The position numbers were made by a program, and so were the translations under genes. Below are positions 6,337 to 9,843 of a stretch of DNA of 9,843 nucleotides, piece by piece; the stretch's first letter is position 1; each line of letters begins with the position of its first letter. Source of the DNA: Candidatus Binatia bacterium (GTDB lineage Bacteria > Desulfobacterota_B > Binatia > UBA9968); assembly GCA_025922795.1 (NCBI GenBank), contig JAICHC010000056.1, positions 1 to 9,843 on the forward strand. Reading direction: 5' to 3'. Below the pieces are notes generated by a model, which saw only the letters and a program-made list of their open reading frames with translations, was not told the origin of the DNA and did not search any database.

Positions 6337-7773
6337 TCAATCTTGCCGCCCGCCACGCAGCACCGAGAATAAAATAGCGAGAAGAGCGAAAGCATTGATG
6401 AAATGGACAGTAAAACCAAAGGCATCGAGAAATTGCTGCGGGGCGGCGGACCAACTGCCAGGCGCTTCGATCTGCTGCGCGGTCAGGCCGCCGGCAACCA
6501 AGGCATAGGTCATGATCGCCCCGGATAACGTGATACCGATCGCGCCGCCGATCCTTGCCGTGGTCACAGTCATGCCCGAAGCGGCGCCCACTTGATCGCG
6601 CGACACCGCGCTCATAATTGCGCTCTGGTTGGGTGAATTGAACAACGCCCAGCCGAGCCCAATCAACACTTGCGGGAAGACCAGCTGGAAAATTGACGAT
6701 TGGAGCGTAAACGAAGCGATCATGGACTGCCCCACGACGATGATTGCTGCGCCGCTGCTGCAAAGCAGACGCGATCCGAAGCGATCGGAAAGCCAACCGG
6801 CGAGCGGTGCAATTAAAATGATGACGACGGAACTGGCAATGATGATCCAGCCTATTTGTGTGGCTGTGAATCCCCGTAAATTTTGCAAATAGAAGGGCAG
6901 CAGCACGCCAATGGCGGATTGAGTTGCCGTGACGAAGAACAAACTAAGATTGGAGGCGCTAAAAAGACGATTACGAAAGAGCGAAAGATGCAAGATCGGA
7001 TTTTCCGCCTTTTGCTCGGCGCGGATGAACAGCGCCAGAGTCGCCAGCGATAGAAGGAAAAAGGACCAGACGACTGGATGGCCGATACCGAGATGCGGCA
7101 GTTGATTGAGCGCATAGACGAAGCAGATGTTGGTGAGCAACAAATAGCCGGCGCCGGCGATATCAATCTTGACACGACCCGCGCCTCTTTCTCTTTCATG
7201 CAACACGCGCCAGGCAAAATAGGCGCAGGCCAGGCCGACAGGAATGGTCATGAAAAAAATCCAACGCCAACCGCTGGTGTCGATGATGAAACCGCCGAGG
7301 GTAGGTCCGATCATATAGCCGACGTGGTATGCCGTCGAAGTGATGCCAAGCGCCTTACCGCGTTCCGATGGAAGCGCGTTAATCGTAACCAACGCTCGTC
7401 CGTTAGCCAGAATGAGCGCGCCGCCGATGCCCTGGAGCACGCGAAAGGCTATGAGTTGTCCCGAGCTTTGCGCCAAACCACAGAGCGCAGAGCTGACGAC
7501 AAATAACAAAAAGCCGAAGATATAAATCCATTTACGGCCGAACAGATCGCCCAGCCGGCCGAGTGTCAGCACCAGCCCAATGACCGCCAGATCGTAAACC
7601 AGGAGAACCCACTGGATGAAGGATAGGTCCGCATGAAAAACATGCGTGAGCGTCGGCAAAGCGATCTGGATCGCCCGATGATTGATGGCGACAAGCGCGA
7701 GTCCGAGAGAGACCTGGTAAAGCACCAGGCGCGCATGGGACCTTTGTTCGTCGGTAATGTTCGTTTCGGCCAT
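6337..7773 (-). CDS. MFS transporter, DHA2 (EmrB/QacA-like) family exporter
   Basis: A 478-residue inner-membrane protein of the 14-helix DHA2 branch of the major facilitator superfamily, whose members mostly export drugs or other small molecules against protons. About 14 hydrophobic helices can be counted, beginning near residue 16. Motif A is LGRLGDLFGRKW (71-82), motif B is RVLQGIGGA (111-119), and the antiporter motif C is GYMIGPTLGG (152-161), so export is likely. The TM1 motif normally reading 'lD.TIVNVALP' is here INHRAIQIALP (30-40), with the acidic residue lost. ATG at 7773 is preferred. An in-frame ATG at 7800 has AGGGAG five bases upstream, but it lies in the loop of an intrinsic terminator and would add nine hydrophobic residues. 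The 7773 start has no Shine-Dalgarno, so the choice is not certain. Substrate unknown. No regulator or membrane-fusion partner is adjacent. Confidence 0.88.
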   Translation of the reverse strand: MAETNITDEQRSHARLVLYQVSLGLALVAINHRAIQIALPTLTHVFHADLSFIQWVLLVYDLAVIGLVLTLGRLGDLFGRKWIYIFGFLLFVVSSALCGLAQSSGQLIAFRVLQGIGGALILANGRALVTINALPSERGKALGITSTAYHVGYMIGPTLGGFIIDTSGWRWIFFMTIPVGLACAYFAWRVLHERERGAGRVKIDIAGAGYLLLTNICFVYALNQLPHLGIGHPVVWSFFLLSLATLALFIRAEQKAENPILHLSLFRNRLFSASNLSLFFVTATQSAIGVLLPFYLQNLRGFTATQIGWIIIASSVVIILIAPLAGWLSDRFGSRLLCSSGAAIIVVGQSMIASFTLQSSIFQLVFPQVLIGLGWALFNSPNQSAIMSAVSRDQVGAASGMTVTTARIGGAIGITLSGAIMTYALVAGGLTAQQIEAPGSWSAAPQQFLDAFGFTVHFINAFALLAILFSVLRGGRQD

Positions 7774-7778
7774 CAGAT

Positions 7779-7811
7779 AAAAAAAAGGGAGCAAGCACAT
7801 CGCTGCTCCCT
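7779..7811 (-). terminator. Intrinsic terminator after clpB, overlapping the upstream MFS start candidate
   Basis: The - strand reads an eight-base stem AGGGAGCA/TGCTCCCT (7804-7811 with 7786-7793), a 10-base loop, then a run of eight T (7779-7786; the first T is also the last base of the stem). This is a textbook rho-independent terminator for - strand transcription. It lies 149 bases after the clpB stop. No T-run follows on the + strand, so it acts one way only. Confidence 0.85.
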
Positions 7812-7908
7812 GTCATCATGCTGCAGAAATAATAAACTGCGACAATCTAGGCTAGCGAGACTGCTGAAGACTCACATGTTCGTTGCGACTCACGCCGCGC
7901 TCAAAAGT

Positions 7909-7922
7909 CACGGGTTCCCGTG
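7909..7922. repeat. Short inverted repeat CACGGG-TT-CCCGTG
   Basis: A perfect six-base inverted repeat around a two-base centre, 38 bases after the clpB stop. On the - strand it is followed by ACTTTTG, so it could be a weak first terminator for clpB, a 3' stabilising hairpin, or an operator half-site pair for the MFS gene. Nothing decides between these. Confidence 0.4.
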
Positions 7923-7959
7923 CAATACAGGTCCACACACCGTTAACAGGACGACGACG

Positions 7960-9843
7960 TCAATGAATCGTCTGTTGCGCGTAACTGTCGTCGAGCGAGG
8001 CGGCAGTCCCATGATTGAAAACCAGTTCGTCGCCGACCGCATCGATCTTGACGAGATCGCCTTCTTTGAATTCACCGTCGAGGATCTTTACCGCCAGCGG
8101 ATCCTGAATCATTCGCTGGATCGTGCGTTTGAGCGGGCGCGCTCCGTAGGCTGGATCGTAGCCTTTTTCTGCGATGAGCGCCTGGGCTCGCTCACTGAGC
8201 TGAAGCGAGATCTTACGATGCGCGAGATTTTGCCGCAGGCGCTTAAGTTGTATTTCTACAATTGATTTGATCTCATCCCGGCCGAGACTGTTGAAAATGA
8301 TCGTCTCGTCGACCCGGTTAAGAAATTCCGGCTTGAACGCCTCGCGCAAAGCGGCACCCACCAGGCGCTCCATTTCTTTACGGTTGTTGGCGCCAAGCTC
8401 TTGAATGTATTGGCTGCCGAGATTCGACGTCATAATGATGACCGTGTTTTTAAAATCAACGGTGCGGCCTTGGCCGTCGGTCATCCGGCCGTCTTCGAGA
8501 ATTTGCAGCAGAGCATTGAAAACGTCGGGATGCGCCTTTTCGATCTCGTCGAACAGCACGACCGAATAGGGACGGCGGCGTACAGCTTCGGTCAAGTAGC
8601 CGCCCTCTTCATAGCCGACGTAACCGGGAGGGGCGCCGATCAGCCGCGCCACCGAGTGCTTCTCCATGAACTCCGACATGTCAAGGCGGACCATTGCCTG
8701 CTCGTCGTCGAAGAGAAATTCCGCGAGCGCCCGGCAGAGCTCGGTTTTTCCTACACCCGTGGGGCCGAGAAAGATAAATGAGCCGATCGGCCGGTTCTCA
8801 TCTTGCAGTCCGGCGCGTGCACGGCGCACGGCGTTTGACACCGCATGGATGGCGTTCTCCTGGCCGATCACGCGGAGCTTCAGGCGATCCTCCATCTTGA
8901 GCAATTTTTGAATTTCGCCCTCAAGCATTTTCGAAACCGGGATGCCGGTCCACTTGGCGACCACTTCGGCCACATCTTCGGCGTCGACTTCTTCTTTAAG
9001 CATTTTTTGGTTCTTTTGCAGCTCGGTAAGCTTTTGATTCGCTTCTTCCAAGTCTTTCTGCAACTGCGTCAGCGTTCCGTAGCGCAGTTCCGCGGCCCGA
9101 TTTAAATCGCCCTCGCGCTGGGCTTTTTGTTCGTCGACTTTAGTCGCCTCGATTTTTTCCTTGAGCGAGCGAATTCGCTGGATCGACTCCTTTTCATTTT
9201 GCCAGTGGGCTTTCAGACCGTTGGAGGTTTCGCGCAAGTTTTCAATCTCGCGCTCGAGTTGCGCCAGCCGCTCCTTGGAAGCTTTGTCTTCCTCGCGCCT
9301 GAGCGCCTGTCTTTCGATCTCGAGCTGAAGGATCTTGCGCTCGACTTCGTCGATCTCGATCGGCATGCTGTCAATCTCGATGCGCAGCCGCGACGCCGCC
9401 TCGTCGATCAAATCGATCGCCTTGTCCGGCAGAAAGCGGTCGCTGATATAGCGATGCGACAGCGTGGCGGCGCCGATGATCGCGCCGTCGGTAATGCGCA
9501 CGCCGTGGTGAACTTCGTAACGTTCTTTCAGGCCTCGCAGGATCGCGATGGTGTCTTCGACGGATGGTTCGCCGACGAAGACCGGCTGGAAACGGCGTTC
9601 CAGTGCGGGGTCTTTCTCAACGCGCTTGCGATATTCATCCAACGTTGTCGCGCCAACGCAGCGCAACTCGCCGCGCGCCAGCGCCGGTTTGAGCATGTTT
9701 GACGCGTCCATGGCGCCTTCGGCTGCGCCGGCGCCCACTATCGTATGGAGCTCGTCGATGAACAGGATGATTTGGCCACTTGCTTCGGTGACTTCTTTGA
9801 GCACGGCCTTGAGCCGATCTTCGAACTCGCCGCGGTAGTTGGC
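7960..9843 (-). CDS. clpB: ATP-dependent disaggregase chaperone ClpB, C-terminal 627 residues (5' end outside window)
   Basis: ClpB is a cytosolic hexameric AAA+ machine that threads aggregated proteins through its pore, working with DnaK. The frame runs to the right edge. The fragment starts at pore-loop 1 (NYRGEFE, Tyr equivalent to E. coli Y251), so Walker A of the first ATPase domain and the N-domain are missing. Seen in order: Walker B FIDELH (D30-E31), arginine fingers LERRF (81-85), the long coiled-coil M-domain (about 160-285) that separates ClpB from ClpA and ClpX, Walker A of the second ATPase GPTGVGKT (360-367), pore loop GYVGYEEGG (407-415), Walker [12 protein letters not shown] (430-440), sensor 1 MTSNLGS (471-477), and sensor 2 GARPLKR (567-573). 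Relative to E. coli ClpB it has about 18 extra C-terminal residues. All key residues are intact. The first in-frame GTG (9804) is not a real start. Confidence 0.97.
   Translation of the reverse strand, partial: ANYRGEFEDRLKAVLKEVTEASGQIILFIDELHTIVGAGAAEGAMDASNMLKPALARGELRCVGATTLDEYRKRVEKDPALERRFQPVFVGEPSVEDTIAILRGLKERYEVHHGVRITDGAIIGAATLSHRYISDRFLPDKAIDLIDEAASRLRIEIDSMPIEIDEVERKILQLEIERQALRREEDKASKERLAQLEREIENLRETSNGLKAHWQNEKESIQRIRSLKEKIEATKVDEQKAQREGDLNRAAELRYGTLTQLQKDLEEANQKLTELQKNQKMLKEEVDAEDVAEVVAKWTGIPVSKMLEGEIQKLLKMEDRLKLRVIGQENAIHAVSNAVRRARAGLQDENRPIGSFIFLGPTGVGKTELCRALAEFLFDDEQAMVRLDMSEFMEKHSVARLIGAPPGYVGYEEGGYLTEAVRRRPYSVVLFDEIEKAHPDVFNALLQILEDGRMTDGQGRTVDFKNTVIIMTSNLGSQYIQELGANNRKEMERLVGAALREAFKPEFLNRVDETIIFNSLGRDEIKSIVEIQLKRLRQNLAHRKISLQLSERAQALIAEKGYDPAYGARPLKRTIQRMIQDPLAVKILDGEFKEGDLVKIDAVGDELVFNHGTAASLDDSYAQQTIH

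Noticed and set aside
6231..6425. 64-codon - strand frame between the MFS gene and dinB
   Set aside because: It overlaps the 3' end of the MFS gene in another frame, has no clear ribosome site and resembles nothing known.
7633..8265. + strand open frame (210 codons) across the clpB-MFS gap
   Set aside because: It overlaps the ends of two confident - strand genes and their terminator, and the translation shows no domain or low-complexity clue to a real protein.
9127..9702. + strand open frame (191 codons) opposite clpB
   Set aside because: It mirrors the ClpB coiled-coil and first ATPase codons. A long antisense frame is expected there from codon bias.
1..9843. Defence system, prophage, integron or insertion sequence
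   Set aside because: All confident genes belong to housekeeping, stress, transport or catabolic families. No integrase, transposase, toxin-antitoxin pair, nuclease-helicase group or CRISPR-type repeat array is visible.

Overview
The window reads as ordinary chromosomal DNA of a moderately GC-rich free-living bacterium. Gram-negative lineages related to the old Deltaproteobacteria, or soil phyla often known only from metagenomes, fit best. This is inferred from three things: an iron/organic-ion type ABC binding protein, a ferrochelatase with the AHSLP/DHVEVLYD signature rather than the gamma-proteobacterial one, and GGAGT-rich intergenic inverted repeats. The taxon cannot be fixed from the sequence alone.

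Layout: one gene fragment lies on the + strand at the left edge (2-694), the C-terminal part of an ABC transporter solute-binding protein. Everything else is on the - strand and is read from right to left. The order is clpB (its C-terminal part, running off the right edge), a 14-helix DHA2-type MFS exporter, dinB (DNA polymerase IV), hemE (uroporphyrinogen decarboxylase), hemH (ferrochelatase), an ornithine cyclodeaminase/mu-crystallin family protein, and an isochorismatase-like (N-carbamoylsarcosine amidase type) hydrolase. The last of these converges on the binding protein. No tRNA, rRNA, CRISPR array, insertion sequence or phage gene was seen. No non-coding stretch exceeds about 185 bases.

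Likely transcription units on the - strand: clpB ends at a strong intrinsic terminator (7779-7811). The MFS gene follows directly, and the terminator decides which start codon is believable. dinB has a possible promoter of its own and lies 45 bases ahead of hemE. hemE and hemH are separated by a 144-base gap that holds an eight-base-period GGAGT inverted repeat. The cyclodeaminase-family gene has a good promoter and Shine-Dalgarno, and is probably co-transcribed with the amidohydrolase 140 bases downstream, across a second, degenerate GGAGT-rich element.

Functionally there is a heme pair (hemE and hemH), two stress genes (clpB and dinB), an efflux pump, and a small nitrogen-compound catabolic pair beside a transport gene. 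I found no clear novel system. The points most worth a second look are the paired GGAGT elements sitting just after stop codons, the terminator that overlaps the MFS start, the lost acidic TM1 motif of the MFS pump, and the shortened, histidine-rich HhH region of DinB.
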